Part shown: piece after piece, positions 44,691 to 53,390 of the stretch | How positions within the stretch are numbered: the first letter of the stretch is position 1 | How the letters are laid out: every line of letters starts with the position of its first letter | Assembly (NCBI GenBank): GCA_016699405.1 | Contig: CP064972.1 | Location: 2,139,501 to 2,203,500, forward strand | DNA length: 64,000 bases | From: Holophagales bacterium | Lineage (GTDB): Bacteria > Acidobacteriota > Thermoanaerobaculia > Multivoradales > JAGPDF01 | Direction of reading: 5' to 3' | Notes under the pieces: model-generated | Databases searched by the model: none | Seen by the model: only the letters and a program-made list of their open reading frames with translations | Told to the model about the DNA's origin: nothing | Program-made: the position numbers and the translations under genes

Positions 44691-45697
44691 GCGCCCCCGA
44701 CACGCCGCGCGGGCGGCAGACCATCGCCCTGCCGGCCCTGGTCGACGGGGTCCTCGCGCGGCAGATGCGCGCCGTCGCTCGCGGTGTCTCGCTGCTCGAG
44801 AACGGCGGCGAGGAGCAGCCCGAGCTGGTGCGCCGGCTCTACCGCAGCGGGGGGCGCGCCCGGGTGGTCGGGTTGACCGGACCGCCGGGAGCCGGCAAGA
44901 GCACGCTGGTCGATCGCCTGGCCCAGGCCTGCCGGCGGCGCGGCGACACGGTGGGCATCCTCTGTGTCGATCCCTCGAGCCCGTTTTCCGGCGGTGCGCT
45001 GCTCGGCGACCGGATCCGCATGCAGGGCATCGCCACCGATCCCGGCGTCTTCATCCGTTCGATGGCCACCCGCGGTGCGCTCGGCGGGCTCGCCCGTGCC
45101 ACGCGCGACGCCGTCGACCTGCTCGACGCGGCCGGATTCGACTGGGTGCTCGTCGAGACCGTCGGAGTCGGCCAGGACGAGGTCGACGTCGTGCGGACGG
45201 TCGACACGGTGGTGGTGGTCACCGTGCCTGGCCTGGGCGACGACATCCAGGCGATCAAGGCGGGGATCCTCGAGATCGCCGACCTGTTCGTCATCAACAA
45301 GGCCGACCGCGAGGGCGCCGATCGCACGGCACGCGATCTCGAGATGATGCTCGGGCTTGCCGACCCGCACCCCGAGTGGCTGCCGCCGGTGTTGCGCACG
45401 GTGGCGAGCCGCGGCGAGGGGATCGACGAGCTCCTCGCTGCCGTCGAGCGGCACCGCGACTATCTGGCCACGTCCGGAGCGCTCGCCGCGCGCCGGCAAG
45501 GGCAACTCCGGCTGCGGGTCGAAACGCTCCTCAAGGAGCGCGTGCTGCGCGCCGCACGGCAGGAGGCGAGTCTCGAGGCGGCGGTCGAACGCGGCTTCGC
45601 GGCGGGCGAGGACCCCTACACGCTGGCCGACCGACTGTTCGGCGAGGTCGTGCGGGTGGAGAGCGGCGCGGTCGGCCCCGCGACGGAGGAGAGATGA
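44687..45697 (+). CDS. meaB: Methylmalonyl-CoA mutase-associated G-protein chaperone MeaB
   Basis: A 336-residue G3E GTPase. Motifs: GLTGPPGAGKSTLVD (G1), VDPSSPFSGGALLGDRIRM, ETVGVGQDEVD (G3), INKADREGAD (G4). MeaB protects and loads the B12-dependent methylmalonyl-CoA mutase, but the mutase itself is not in this window. The gene overlaps both the upstream acyl-CoA dehydrogenase and downstream epimerase genes by 4 bp, forming a propionyl-CoA module. Confidence 0.95.
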   Translation: MSAPDTPRGRQTIALPALVDGVLARQMRAVARGVSLLENGGEEQPELVRRLYRSGGRARVVGLTGPPGAGKSTLVDRLAQACRRRGDTVGILCVDPSSPFSGGALLGDRIRMQGIATDPGVFIRSMATRGALGGLARATRDAVDLLDAAGFDWVLVETVGVGQDEVDVVRTVDTVVVVTVPGLGDDIQAIKAGILEIADLFVINKADREGADRTARDLEMMLGLADPHPEWLPPVLRTVASRGEGIDELLAAVERHRDYLATSGALAARRQGQLRLRVETLLKERVLRAARQEASLEAAVERGFAAGEDPYTLADRLFGEVVRVESGAVGPATEER

Positions 45698-46122
45698 TCC
45701 AGCGAATCGACCATGTCGGCATCGCGGTGCACTCGATCGACGAGGCGCGCCGCTTCTACGAGAGTCTCGGGCTCACCGTGGCGGAGATCGAAGAGGTCCC
45801 GCAGGAAGGGGTGCGGGTGGCGATGATCGTCTGCGGCGAGAGCCGCATCGAGCTGCTCGAGGCGACGCGCCCCGATTCGCCGATCGCCAAGCACCTGGAG
45901 AAGCGCGGCCCCGGGCTGCATCACCTCTGCCTCGGTTCGAGCGACGTCCGCGGCGACGACCTCGCGCTGCGCGAGACGGGGGCGACGCTGCTGCGGCCCG
46001 AGCCGACCCGTGGCGCCGGCGGCTGCTGGGTGCAGTTCGTCCACCCCAAGAGCGCCGGCGGTGTGCTCGTCGAGCTCTCGGAAGCGCCGGCGCACGGCCA
46101 CGCGGGCGCGCCGCCACACTGA
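45694..46122 (+). CDS. mce: Methylmalonyl-CoA epimerase
   Basis: A 142-residue glyoxalase-fold (VOC) protein: RIDHVGIAVHSIDEARRFYESLGL, then ESRIELLEATRPDSPIAKHLEKRGPGLHHLCLG and a final VLVELSE, giving the His/Glu metal ligands of this enzyme. It interconverts (R)- and (S)-methylmalonyl-CoA. ATG overlaps the meaB stop. With meaB it strongly implies a methylmalonyl-CoA mutase pathway in the cell. Confidence 0.95.
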   Translation: MIQRIDHVGIAVHSIDEARRFYESLGLTVAEIEEVPQEGVRVAMIVCGESRIELLEATRPDSPIAKHLEKRGPGLHHLCLGSSDVRGDDLALRETGATLLRPEPTRGAGGCWVQFVHPKSAGGVLVELSEAPAHGHAGAPPH

Positions 46123-46134
46123 GCCGGAGTCGCG

Positions 46135-46464
46135 ATGCCGTTCCTGCCCGGGACGCTGGTCGTCGCCCACCTGGTCAACCCGAACGAGAAGCTCTGGGGC
46201 GTGCTCGAAGAGCTCGCCCCGGCGGGGGTCACCCTGCGGGCGCTGAACCTCGGGAGCTTCGAGGACTGGTCGCTCGAGCTGGCGCGCGAAGGCCGCTCGG
46301 GGCTCGGCCTGGCGACGATGTTCGTGCCGCTCCACCGCGTCGAGCGGATCTTCCTCGACGAGCGGGTCGGTGACGTCGAGAGCTTCGCCGAACGCTTCGT
46401 CCGCCGCGTCGGTCGTCCCGTGGCCGAGATCGTGGGTGGCTCGAGCTCCGCAGACCCTCGGTGA
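46135..46464 (+). CDS. Hypothetical protein, 109 aa
   Basis: A 109-residue soluble protein I cannot assign. It begins MPFLPGTLVVAHLVNPNEKLWGVLEEL, has a FEDWSLELAREGRSGLGL segment and a C-terminal helix (VGDVESFAERFVRRVG). It lies 12 bp after the epimerase gene in the same direction, so it is probably co-transcribed with the methylmalonyl-CoA module. The regular codon use and operon spacing support coding. Confidence 0.65.
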   Translation: MPFLPGTLVVAHLVNPNEKLWGVLEELAPAGVTLRALNLGSFEDWSLELAREGRSGLGLATMFVPLHRVERIFLDERVGDVESFAERFVRRVGRPVAEIVGGSSSADPR

Positions 46465-46496
46465 GGGTTGCCGCGCGTCGGAGGTTGATCGCCGGG

Positions 46497-47282
46497 CTAG
46501 AACTGCACGTTGTCGACGTAGAAGCGCGTCAGCTCGAGGCGGCGGGAGGCCAGTCCGGCGGCATCCTCCGGGCTGAGCTCGAACTGGCCGGCGCGGCTCC
46601 CCTGCGGCGTGATCAGGATCACCTGGAGCGAATCGACGCGGTCGCGGTGCTTGTCGCGGGTGGCCAGCAGGGCGTTGGCGCTGACGAGCAACCCGCGGAA
46701 AACCGCCGCCTCGGACCCGGTGGTGATCTCGACCAGGGGGATCCTCTCCCGCGTCCCCTGGTAGACCATCACCCCCTCGACGTTCTGCGCCTGGAAGAAG
46801 GCGAGCAGGCTGGTGGAGACGTCGGTGTCGCGCATCGTGGTGCGCGGGAAGCGGGTGAGGTCCTGATATCCGGCCGAGGTCTGCACGGGGCGACCGCTGC
46901 GGTCCGGCTCGGATCGGCGGGTCGAGGGCAGGGCGCGCAGCCCGCCGTCGCCACGGGCGGCGATCAGGTCGGCGAGCTTGGGCGCGCGCGGCGTCGGGGT
47001 TCCTTCTTTGAACTGCTCGGCCTTGCCGGTATCGAGCACCATCGCGCCGCTGTAGTTGACGCGATTGGCCTCGTCGGTCTTCGGGATGTCGATCTCCTGG
47101 AGTTCGAGGAACGATTCGGTGCCGTTCTGCAGCACGAAGCGCGCCTTGCCGTTTTCCACCCGGTAGAGGTCGCGGGTGATGACCTGCGTGCCGTCCTTGA
47201 GGATGATGACGTAGGCGGCGGCCGGCGCGGCGAGGAGGGCGAGCGCCAGCGCGACGAGTGGGAGGAGTCGGGCGGTTCTCAT
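46497..47282 (-). CDS. Secreted hypothetical protein, 261 aa
   Basis: A 261-residue protein with a clear signal peptide (AALLAAPAAA cleavage region, ~1-23). The mature part starts with a beta-rich YVIILKDGTQVITRDLYRVENGKARF segment, seen in other secreted proteins that precede a low-complexity or coiled part; the rest has no family I recognise. GGAGG lies just before the ATG at 47282. It is divergent from carA across a short shared promoter gap. Confidence 0.7.
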   Translation of the reverse strand: MRTARLLPLVALALALLAAPAAAYVIILKDGTQVITRDLYRVENGKARFVLQNGTESFLELQEIDIPKTDEANRVNYSGAMVLDTGKAEQFKEGTPTPRAPKLADLIAARGDGGLRALPSTRRSEPDRSGRPVQTSAGYQDLTRFPRTTMRDTDVSTSLLAFFQAQNVEGVMVYQGTRERIPLVEITTGSEAAVFRGLLVSANALLATRDKHRDRVDSLQVILITPQGSRAGQFELSPEDAAGLASRRLELTRFYVDNVQF

Positions 47283-47308
47283 CGAGGCCTCCGGAAGCAG
47301 GGCTTTGT

Positions 47309-47315
47309 TACTATA
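47309..47315. promoter_or_regulatory. Overlapping divergent -10 boxes (TACTATA)
   Basis: TACTAT on the plus strand (toward carA, 51 bp away) and TATAGT on the minus strand (toward the secreted protein, about 27 bp away) share six bases. This resembles the site at 34096. Confidence 0.4.
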
Positions 47316-47365
47316 CCCCGGCCCGTCGCCCCGGCGGCCGGCGACCCTCCTGGAACCTCCACCCC

Positions 47366-48466
47366 ATGGCCCTAGCCCGTACGCCCGACGCCTTGCTCGT
47401 CCTCGAGGACGGATCGGTCTTTCCGGCCCGTGCCGTCTCCCGCGGAACTCGCTTCGGCGAGGTGGTGTTCAACACGTCGATGACCGGATACCAGGAGGTC
47501 CTCACCGATCCGTCCTACCGCGGCCAGATCGTGGTGATGACCCAGCCGCACATCGGCAACTACGGAGTGCAGGCGGAGTGGGCCGAGTCGGCTCGCCCCT
47601 GGGTCGAGGGGTTCGTCGCCCGGCGCTTCACCGCCGAGCCGTCGAACGCCGCGAGCACCGGCAGCCTGCCGAGCTACCTCGGCGGCCACGGGATCCCGGC
47701 GATCGACCGGCTCGACACCCGTGCCGTCGTCCGGCGCCTGCGTGAGCGGGGGGCCATGCGCGGTGTCGTGACCACCGAGCGCTCGGAGGTCGATTCGCTG
47801 CTCGCCGAGGTGCGCGGCTTTCCGAGCATGGTCGGTCGCGCGCTGGTCGACGAGGTGACCTGCGCCGAACCCTGGACGATGACGACGGCGAGTCGGCGGT
47901 GCCGGCTGGCGGTCTACGACTTCGGGGTGAAGCGCAACATCCTGCGCTGCCTCTCGGCCTGCGGAGCGGAGCTGGTCGTGCTTCCGGCGCGTACCTCGGC
48001 CGCCGAGTGTCTGGCCCTCGGCGTCGACGGTGTCGTCTTGTCGAACGGACCGGGCGATCCGGAGCCGCTCGTCGAGATCCTGGCGAACGTGCGCGAGCTG
48101 CTGGCGAGCGGCAAGCCGCTCTTCGGGATCTGTCTCGGCCATCAGTTGCTCGGCCTGGCGCTCGGCGGCCGGACCTACAAGCTGAAGTTCGGTCACCACG
48201 GCGGGAACCAGCCGGTGATCGATGCGACGACGCGGCGGGTCACCATCACGAGTCAGAACCACGGCTTCGCCGTCGATCCGGACACCCTGCCGCCGGGCTG
48301 CGTGGCGAGCGAGAGCAATCTCAACGACGGCACGCTCGAAGGGTTCGCGGTGCGCGATCGCCCTGTCCTCTCGGTGCAGTACCACCCCGAGGCGGCTCCG
48401 GGCCCCCACGACGCCAGCGGCCTGTTCGGCCGCTTCCTCGCTCTGCTGCCTGGCGCGCCGAGGTGA
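47366..48466 (+). CDS. carA: Carbamoyl-phosphate synthase small subunit
   Basis: A 366-residue glutamine amidotransferase subunit. The N-terminal CPSase domain has GEVVFNTSMTGYQEVLTDPSY; the class I GATase has GPGDPE, the nucleophile Cys in FGICLGHQLLGLA, and QYHPEAAPGPHD with the catalytic His and Glu. It supplies ammonia from glutamine to CarB for pyrimidine and arginine synthesis. The CarB gene is not next to it; a LolC/E-like permease overlaps its stop by 4 bp. Confidence 0.95.
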   Translation: MALARTPDALLVLEDGSVFPARAVSRGTRFGEVVFNTSMTGYQEVLTDPSYRGQIVVMTQPHIGNYGVQAEWAESARPWVEGFVARRFTAEPSNAASTGSLPSYLGGHGIPAIDRLDTRAVVRRLRERGAMRGVVTTERSEVDSLLAEVRGFPSMVGRALVDEVTCAEPWTMTTASRRCRLAVYDFGVKRNILRCLSACGAELVVLPARTSAAECLALGVDGVVLSNGPGDPEPLVEILANVRELLASGKPLFGICLGHQLLGLALGGRTYKLKFGHHGGNQPVIDATTRRVTITSQNHGFAVDPDTLPPGCVASESNLNDGTLEGFAVRDRPVLSVQYHPEAAPGPHDASGLFGRFLALLPGAPR

Positions 48467-49683
48467 GCGTGTGGGACGGCGGGGCGTCGCTGCCGCTTGC
48501 CTGGGAGCTCGGGCGGCGTTTCCTCGGAGGCCGCCGGCGTAGCCGCCTGCTCGACTCCAGCGCGCGCGTGGCACTCGTCGCCACGGCCCTCGGGGTGACC
48601 GCCCAGGTCGTGGCGATGGGGCTGATGAGCGGCTACCGCGGCGACCTCGAGCGCAAGCTCATCGGTGGCAATGCGGCGATCGTCATCTATCCGACGAGCG
48701 CGGTCGACGCCGTCGCGTCGGCGGCGACGGTGCGCCGGGAGCCGGGCGTCCAGCGAGTCGATCGGGTGGTCTACGGCCAAGGGATCGTGACCTCGAGCGA
48801 TGGCAAGGAGGCGGTCGTTGCGCTGCGTGGCGTCGAGCCCGGCGGTGGAGGAACCCTCGCGGCCTCGGCCGAGGCGATCGCCATCCGCGACGGGGCGCCG
48901 GGGGCCCTGCTCGGCAGTGAGCTCGCGCACACCCTCGGCGTGACGGCCGGCGACCCGGTTCGACTCACGGCGCTCGGGATCGTCGGCGAGCGGCCGCGCT
49001 TCGCCTTCCGGACGCTACGGTGCTCGGGGGTGTTCACCACGGGGTTCTCCGAGTTCGATCGCTCCTGGGTGGTCCTCGACCGTGGGCTCGTCGAGAGCGT
49101 GTCGGGGCAGGGCGTGCTGAGCCTGGAGGTGGCCATCGAGGATCCGGCCAACGCGCCGGCCATGGCCGAGCGCCTCGGGCAGCGGCTCGGGCCGGAGCAT
49201 CTGGTGACGCCCTGGCAGGAGCTCAACCGGGAGCTCTTCTCGGCCCTGCGCATCCAGCAGGTGGGACTCTTCCTCCTGCTCGGTCTGATCGTCCTCGTGG
49301 CCACCTTCAACGTGGCGTCGTCGCTCGTCGTGCTGGTCCGCGAGCGGCAACGCGACCTCGGGGTGCTTGCCGCTCTGGGGGTCGCTCCCCGCGGGCTGCG
49401 AGGGGCCGTGCTGGCCTTCGGCATGCTCCTCGGAGCGGCGGGCACGGCGGTGGGAGTGGTCGTGGGGGTCGTGCTCTGCGAGCTGCTGACCCGATTCGAG
49501 GTGGTGCGGTTCGAGCCGGAGGTGGCGGAGATCTACTTCCTCCGCTCGGTCCCGTTCCATGCGGGGCTGCGGGAGGTGGCCGCCGTCGCGCTCTTTACCC
49601 TGGTGGTGACGCTCGTCTCCTGCCTCTGGGCGGCGCGCCGGGCGGGCCGTCTGCAGCCGGCGGCGGCGCTGCGCTACGAATGA
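48463..49683 (+). CDS. LolC/LolE-like ABC transporter permease
   Basis: A 406-residue FtsX/LolCE-type permease. TM1 at ~38-58, a periplasmic domain of ~200 residues with family features such as VRREPGVQRVDRVVYGQGIV, then three C-terminal TM segments with LFLLLGLIVLVATFNVASSLVVLVRERQRDLGVLAALG. LolCE proteins release lipoproteins from the inner membrane, with a LolD ATPase (none next to it here). The GTG start overlaps the carA stop (GTGA). A strong terminator follows. Confidence 0.85.
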   Translation: MSVWDGGASLPLAWELGRRFLGGRRRSRLLDSSARVALVATALGVTAQVVAMGLMSGYRGDLERKLIGGNAAIVIYPTSAVDAVASAATVRREPGVQRVDRVVYGQGIVTSSDGKEAVVALRGVEPGGGGTLAASAEAIAIRDGAPGALLGSELAHTLGVTAGDPVRLTALGIVGERPRFAFRTLRCSGVFTTGFSEFDRSWVVLDRGLVESVSGQGVLSLEVAIEDPANAPAMAERLGQRLGPEHLVTPWQELNRELFSALRIQQVGLFLLLGLIVLVATFNVASSLVVLVRERQRDLGVLAALGVAPRGLRGAVLAFGMLLGAAGTAVGVVVGVVLCELLTRFEVVRFEPEVAEIYFLRSVPFHAGLREVAAVALFTLVVTLVSCLWAARRAGRLQPAAALRYE

Positions 49684-49695
49684 GCCGAAATGACG

Positions 49696-49723
49696 GAGGG
49701 GGCCGGCTTGCGCCGGCCCCCTC
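49696..49723 (+). terminator. Hairpin after the LolC/E-like permease
   Basis: A perfect 12-bp stem (49696-49707 with 49712-49723) around a TTGC loop, 12 bp after the stop. No U-tract, but the stem is very stable. The gene-free bases up to 49897 show nothing else I can name. Confidence 0.65.
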
Positions 49724-49897
49724 GAGTGGATCCGCGCGGCCGAAGCCGCGGGCATTTCGTGGGCTGTGGGACGGTCGGAGATGCTCTCCGCCGGGTTGGG
49801 CCCCCTCGTCGCCGGCCGCGGACGCGGTCCGGTGGGTGCCCGACAGGCGAGGCCGGGACTTCCGGCCCTTGTTCAATCATTCCTACGTAACAGCGGG

Positions 49898-50128
49898 GTG
49901 ATTGGTTTGATTCCCGATCCACCGAATCCGGAGCTTCCGTCGCCCGCCGGCCTCTGTTCCGGCTGCCGGTATGCCCAGGAAGTGGCCTCGGCCCGCAGCC
50001 GCTTCCTGCGCTGTCGTCTCGCTGACGAAGATCCGGCCTACCCTCGCTATCCCCGGTTGCCCGTGCTGGCCTGTTCCGGATACCGCCCGGATCGAGAGCG
50101 GGAGCCGCGGCCCCGACCCCAACCCTGA
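49898..50128 (+). CDS. Small conserved protein with CxxC motif
   Basis: A 76-residue protein. The recognisable part is LCSGCRYAQEVASARSRF...CRLADEDPAYPRYPRLPVLACSGYRP, a pattern I know from small proteins of other GC-rich bacteria: a CxxC, then Cys-Arg, and a final PVLxCxGY. Four cysteines could bind zinc. GTG 49898 is chosen so that the conserved block is complete; a TTG at 49907 is possible. A perfect terminator hairpin starts 7 bp after its stop. Function unknown. Confidence 0.55.
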   Translation: MIGLIPDPPNPELPSPAGLCSGCRYAQEVASARSRFLRCRLADEDPAYPRYPRLPVLACSGYRPDREREPRPRPQP

Positions 50129-50135
50129 AACGAAA

Positions 50136-50160
50136 GGCCCCTGCCGTGAGGGCAGGGGCC
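50136..50160 (+). terminator. Hairpin after the small CxxC protein gene
   Basis: GGCCCCTGCC / GGCAGGGGCC, a perfect 10-bp stem with a 5-nt loop, 7 bp after the stop at 50128. Confidence 0.6.
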
Positions 50161-50172
50161 GATGGAACCTCG

Positions 50173-50194
50173 GGGGCCGCCCTCGGGCGGCCCC
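50173..50194 (-). terminator. Hairpin after the MtrB-like gene
   Basis: GGGGCCGCCC and GGGCGGCCCC (arms 50173-50182 and 50185-50194) form a near-perfect hairpin 10 bp beyond the stop of the minus-strand barrel gene. It is back to back with the plus-strand terminator at 50136. Confidence 0.6.
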
Positions 50195-50204
50195 GGGTGG
50201 GGGA

Positions 50205-52430
50205 TCAGTAGGTGAACTTCAGGTAGATGGCTCCGACGTTGCCCGTGTAGTCACCGCGATTGCCGTTGAGCAGCAGCGCGGCCGGGAGGTAGTCGTCCAG
50301 GTTGGCGATGATGAAGCTGTCGATCGAGTAGTCCTCGTAGCGGTAGAGGAACCCGAGCCCGACGTTCTTCATCAGCGAGTACTCGACCTTGGCCTGGGCG
50401 GTCAGGCTTTCGATGTCCTCGTAGTTCGGGATGTCGGTGGCGTTCGTCGTCCCGGCCGGTCGGCCGGTCAACGTCTGCCCGCCGACGTAGGCCGAGAAGT
50501 CGGCGTTGCCCGACGACTTGGCCCAGCTCGCCGTGAGGTCGACCTTGACCTTCTCGGTGCCGAAGGTGAATCCGCCGCCGAAGTAGTCGTTGGACTCGTC
50601 GAAGGCGATCTCCCAGTTGTCGAGCGGACTGACCGACGGCGTGCCGCCCGACTGCCGGGACTTCATGAAGACGCTCCGATCGGCGACCTGATAGAAGGCG
50701 TAGAGGCTCGACTTCTCGCTGAGGCTGAAGGACAGCTCGGCGTTGTAGGTCGTGATCTCGTCGCTGTCGAGGCCGAAGACGCTCTTGTTGTACTCGTCCT
50801 TGCGATCGTCGACGCCAACCGCGAACGACCACTTCTCGCCCGGGTTCCACTCGAGGCGAGCGTTGTAGCGGTTGTAGTCCTTCTCCGCCTCGTCGAAGCG
50901 CCGCGCGCCGGCCGGCATGGTGGCGTCTTCTTCGTAAGCGCTCGTCGAGCGGCTGCCGTCCTCGATGGCGGCGCGGACGACCATGTTGCCCAGGCGACCG
51001 TCGAAGGTCAGCCGGAGGACGTCGTCGTCGGCCGATTCGACATCTCGGTCGATCCGGTCCATCGAGTCCATCTTGTACTCGAGGCCGAGGCGCATTCCCT
51101 TGCCGAGCTCCCAGCCCACCTCGCCGGAGAGCGAGTCCCGGGTGTAGCCGAACGGCTCGGCCTCGCGCGGAATGTCCTCCCAGACGCCGTGGTAGCGGAC
51201 GTAGCCTTCGAAGTCGATCGGCTCGCCCTTGTTGTCGTAGTCGTAGTAGCGGTAGCGCAGGCGCAGGCTGAACGCCTCGGCGAAACGCGTGCCGAAGTCT
51301 GCCGAGGCGTTGGTCACCGTGACCTTCCGGTCGGCGGTGGCCTGCGGCAGCAGGTTCAGGTTGGTGGCTGCGCGACCGAGCGGATCGAGGATCGAGGTGT
51401 TGAGGGTGAACGGCGTCAACGCCTCGTTCTGCTTCAGGTTGAACTCGTTGAGGCTGAAGTTCAGGTAGGTCTTCTTGCCGAAGCGCCAGTTGCCGTTGGC
51501 ATAGAAGCCGTCGCGCTTGTTGTCCGGGTTGAGCGCGGCGAAGCCGCGCGAACCGCCGGCCACCGACGACGAGCTCGGCGCCTGGTAGGCCGAGGCGTCG
51601 GTCGAGTCGGTGAAGCGGAACGGGTTGTCCCAGTAGAGGCGGTCGACGTTGTTCTCGAACTTCGAGTAGGTGTAGCCGAAACGCAGCGCACCCTTCCCGA
51701 GTCGCCACTCGGCGCCGAGCTTGGCGTCGTCGATGTCGTAGTCGATCGGCTCGGGAAGCTCGACGACGTTGCCGAAGCCGAAGGCCGCACCGAACGGGCG
51801 GCTGCCCGTGCGGTTCTCGTGCTTGTACTCGAGGCCCCAGCCGAAGTTGCCGCTCTTGCCGAAGTCGACCCGCGCCGCCAGCCGGTCGCGCTGGATGCCG
51901 ACGTCGAGACGCTGAGCGGTGGCGAGATAGGGCTCGACGAGCCCGTTGAGGAACGCGAAGCTCACGCCGGGCTTGCTGATCGCGTACTGGGCGTCGATCA
52001 ACCCCTGAAGCGACTTTTGCACCGGGTCGGCGACGAGGAAATTGCCGGGCGACACCTCCTCGAGCAGCAGGGTGGCGTCGTTCATGTAGCGGTGCGGAAT
52101 CTTGTTGTAGTCGAGGGCGAACGAGTACTTGCCCGAGACGTCGTAGAACATCGCATAGCGCGCATCGCGCTGTCCGACGTTGTACAGCTCGATCATCATC
52201 CAGCGGGCGAGATCGGCGTTCTTGCCTTCGATCTTCAGCGTCGGAACCGCAGCGCCGTTGCTGACGTCACGGTATTCGTTGAACTTCGCCGAGTTGGAGT
52301 CGAGGTCGACGTAGCGCCCGCCGACGACGAGGCTCTTCAGGTTGAGGGTGAACTCCCCTTCGCCCGCGAACGCCGGCATCGCAACCGCGATCAGCGCGGC
52401 GACGAGGGAGAGGATCAGGCTCTTTCTCAT
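50205..52430 (-). CDS. MtrB/PioB-family decahaem-associated outer-membrane beta-barrel
   Basis: A 741-residue outer-membrane protein with signal peptide (~1-22). It is rich in alternating aromatic/polar strands (e.g. GWGLEYKHENRTGSRPFG, GALRFGYTYSKFENN, LRLRYRYYDYDN), and ends in an aromatic residue (KFTY) after a final strand, as barrels do. The pattern and its position 19 bp after a DmsE-type cytochrome identify it as the MtrB/PioB sheath that encloses an MtrA-type haem wire through the outer membrane. Unlike Shewanella MtrB, I see no CxxC pair near the N-terminus. Good GGAGAG ribosome binding site. Confidence 0.9.
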   Translation of the reverse strand: MRKSLILSLVAALIAVAMPAFAGEGEFTLNLKSLVVGGRYVDLDSNSAKFNEYRDVSNGAAVPTLKIEGKNADLARWMMIELYNVGQRDARYAMFYDVSGKYSFALDYNKIPHRYMNDATLLLEEVSPGNFLVADPVQKSLQGLIDAQYAISKPGVSFAFLNGLVEPYLATAQRLDVGIQRDRLAARVDFGKSGNFGWGLEYKHENRTGSRPFGAAFGFGNVVELPEPIDYDIDDAKLGAEWRLGKGALRFGYTYSKFENNVDRLYWDNPFRFTDSTDASAYQAPSSSSVAGGSRGFAALNPDNKRDGFYANGNWRFGKKTYLNFSLNEFNLKQNEALTPFTLNTSILDPLGRAATNLNLLPQATADRKVTVTNASADFGTRFAEAFSLRLRYRYYDYDNKGEPIDFEGYVRYHGVWEDIPREAEPFGYTRDSLSGEVGWELGKGMRLGLEYKMDSMDRIDRDVESADDDVLRLTFDGRLGNMVVRAAIEDGSRSTSAYEEDATMPAGARRFDEAEKDYNRYNARLEWNPGEKWSFAVGVDDRKDEYNKSVFGLDSDEITTYNAELSFSLSEKSSLYAFYQVADRSVFMKSRQSGGTPSVSPLDNWEIAFDESNDYFGGGFTFGTEKVKVDLTASWAKSSGNADFSAYVGGQTLTGRPAGTTNATDIPNYEDIESLTAQAKVEYSLMKNVGLGFLYRYEDYSIDSFIIANLDDYLPAALLLNGNRGDYTGNVGAIYLKFTY

Positions 52431-52449
52431 GGCTCTCTCTCCTGGCGTC

Positions 52450-53367
52450 CTAGTGGCCGAGATACGGCGACGACGGGCTGTTGCTGCCGTGGATCATCCC
52501 GTGGCAGCTCAGGCAGGCCTGGTTGAACAGACGGACGTTGCCGAGACCCTCGTTCTCGAGCGTCGGCAGCTTGAATCCGTCGTAGATCGTCCCCGGGTGC
52601 CGCGTGTGCATGTGGCACTGCTGGCAGACGAAGGGGATCGAGGTCTTCTGCAGGTAAAGGTGGTTCGAGCCGTGCGGCGTGTGGCAGTTGGCGCAGTTCT
52701 CGCGCACCGGCGGGTGCTCCCAGACGAACGGGCCGCGATACTGGGCGTGGCAGCTGTAGCACAGGTCGTTGAGCGACTCGGCCTTGAGCATCTTGTCGGT
52801 CGTCGTGCCGTGCGGATTGTGGCAGTCGGCGCAGGCGATCTTGCCCTCGCGGATCGGATGGTGCGAGCTCTTGAACGTCTCGGCGCGCACGTCCTTGTGG
52901 CACTCGTAGCAGGTGTCGAGCTGGCTCTTGGCCTTGAGCAGCGCCCGTTCGGTCTTGGCGCCGTGCACCGAGTGGCAGTCGACGCAGGAGACCTGGCGGG
53001 CGTCGTGGGTGCTGCCCATCCAGAACGCCTGGTTCCCCTTGCTGTGGCACTCGAGGCAGGTCGCCGAGGCCTCCGATGCCTTCATCTTCGAGGGCACCTT
53101 CGGACGGTTGGCCTCGATGCTCGGGTCTTCGGCGTGCAGCGCGCCCGGTCCGTGGCAGGCCTCGCAACCGAGGGCCGTTGCCTGCGCGAAGGCCGGGCGA
53201 CCGTGCGGCGTGCCGCCGAGCGCCTTGCCGTCATGGCAGCCCAGGCAGGTCTCCGAACCGGCGTAGTCGGCCGGTCCGGCGGCGAGTGCCGGAGCTGCTC
53301 CCGTCCAGGCGAGGACCGCGCCGACCAAGGCGAGTCCCAGCCAGGACCAAGTCGTCGTCTTCCTCAT
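52450..53367 (-). CDS. DmsE/MtrA-family decahaem c-type cytochrome
   Basis: A 305-residue periplasmic protein with signal peptide (~1-30) and ten CXXCH motifs: CLGCH, CEACH, CLECH, CVDCH, CYECH, CADCH, CYSCH, CANCH, CQQCH, CLSCH. Distal His residues (HGT, HHP, HTRHPG) sit at typical spacings. Ten haems in ~300 residues is the MtrA/DmsE signature; it would insert into the MtrB-like barrel and carry electrons across the outer membrane. The start is preceded by an extended GGAGGAGGAGGAG purine tract, suggesting very strong translation. Confidence 0.95.
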   Translation of the reverse strand: MRKTTTWSWLGLALVGAVLAWTGAAPALAAGPADYAGSETCLGCHDGKALGGTPHGRPAFAQATALGCEACHGPGALHAEDPSIEANRPKVPSKMKASEASATCLECHSKGNQAFWMGSTHDARQVSCVDCHSVHGAKTERALLKAKSQLDTCYECHKDVRAETFKSSHHPIREGKIACADCHNPHGTTTDKMLKAESLNDLCYSCHAQYRGPFVWEHPPVRENCANCHTPHGSNHLYLQKTSIPFVCQQCHMHTRHPGTIYDGFKLPTLENEGLGNVRLFNQACLSCHGMIHGSNSPSSPYLGH

Positions 53368-53370
53368 TGT

Positions 53371-53386
53371 CTCCTCCTCCTCCTCA
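53371..53386 (-). promoter_or_regulatory. Tandem Shine-Dalgarno tract before the decahaem gene
   Basis: The minus strand reads four or more GAG/GGA units (GAGGAGGAGGAGGAG) ending 3-4 bp before the ATG at 53367, giving several overlapping ribosome binding registers. Confidence 0.7.
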
Positions 53387-53390
53387 TTCC

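Noticed and set aside
49971..52526. An 851-codon plus-strand frame over the MtrB-like gene
   Set aside because: Val/Glu/Arg-rich shadow frame; the minus-strand gene has a signal peptide, barrel strands and a ribosome binding site.
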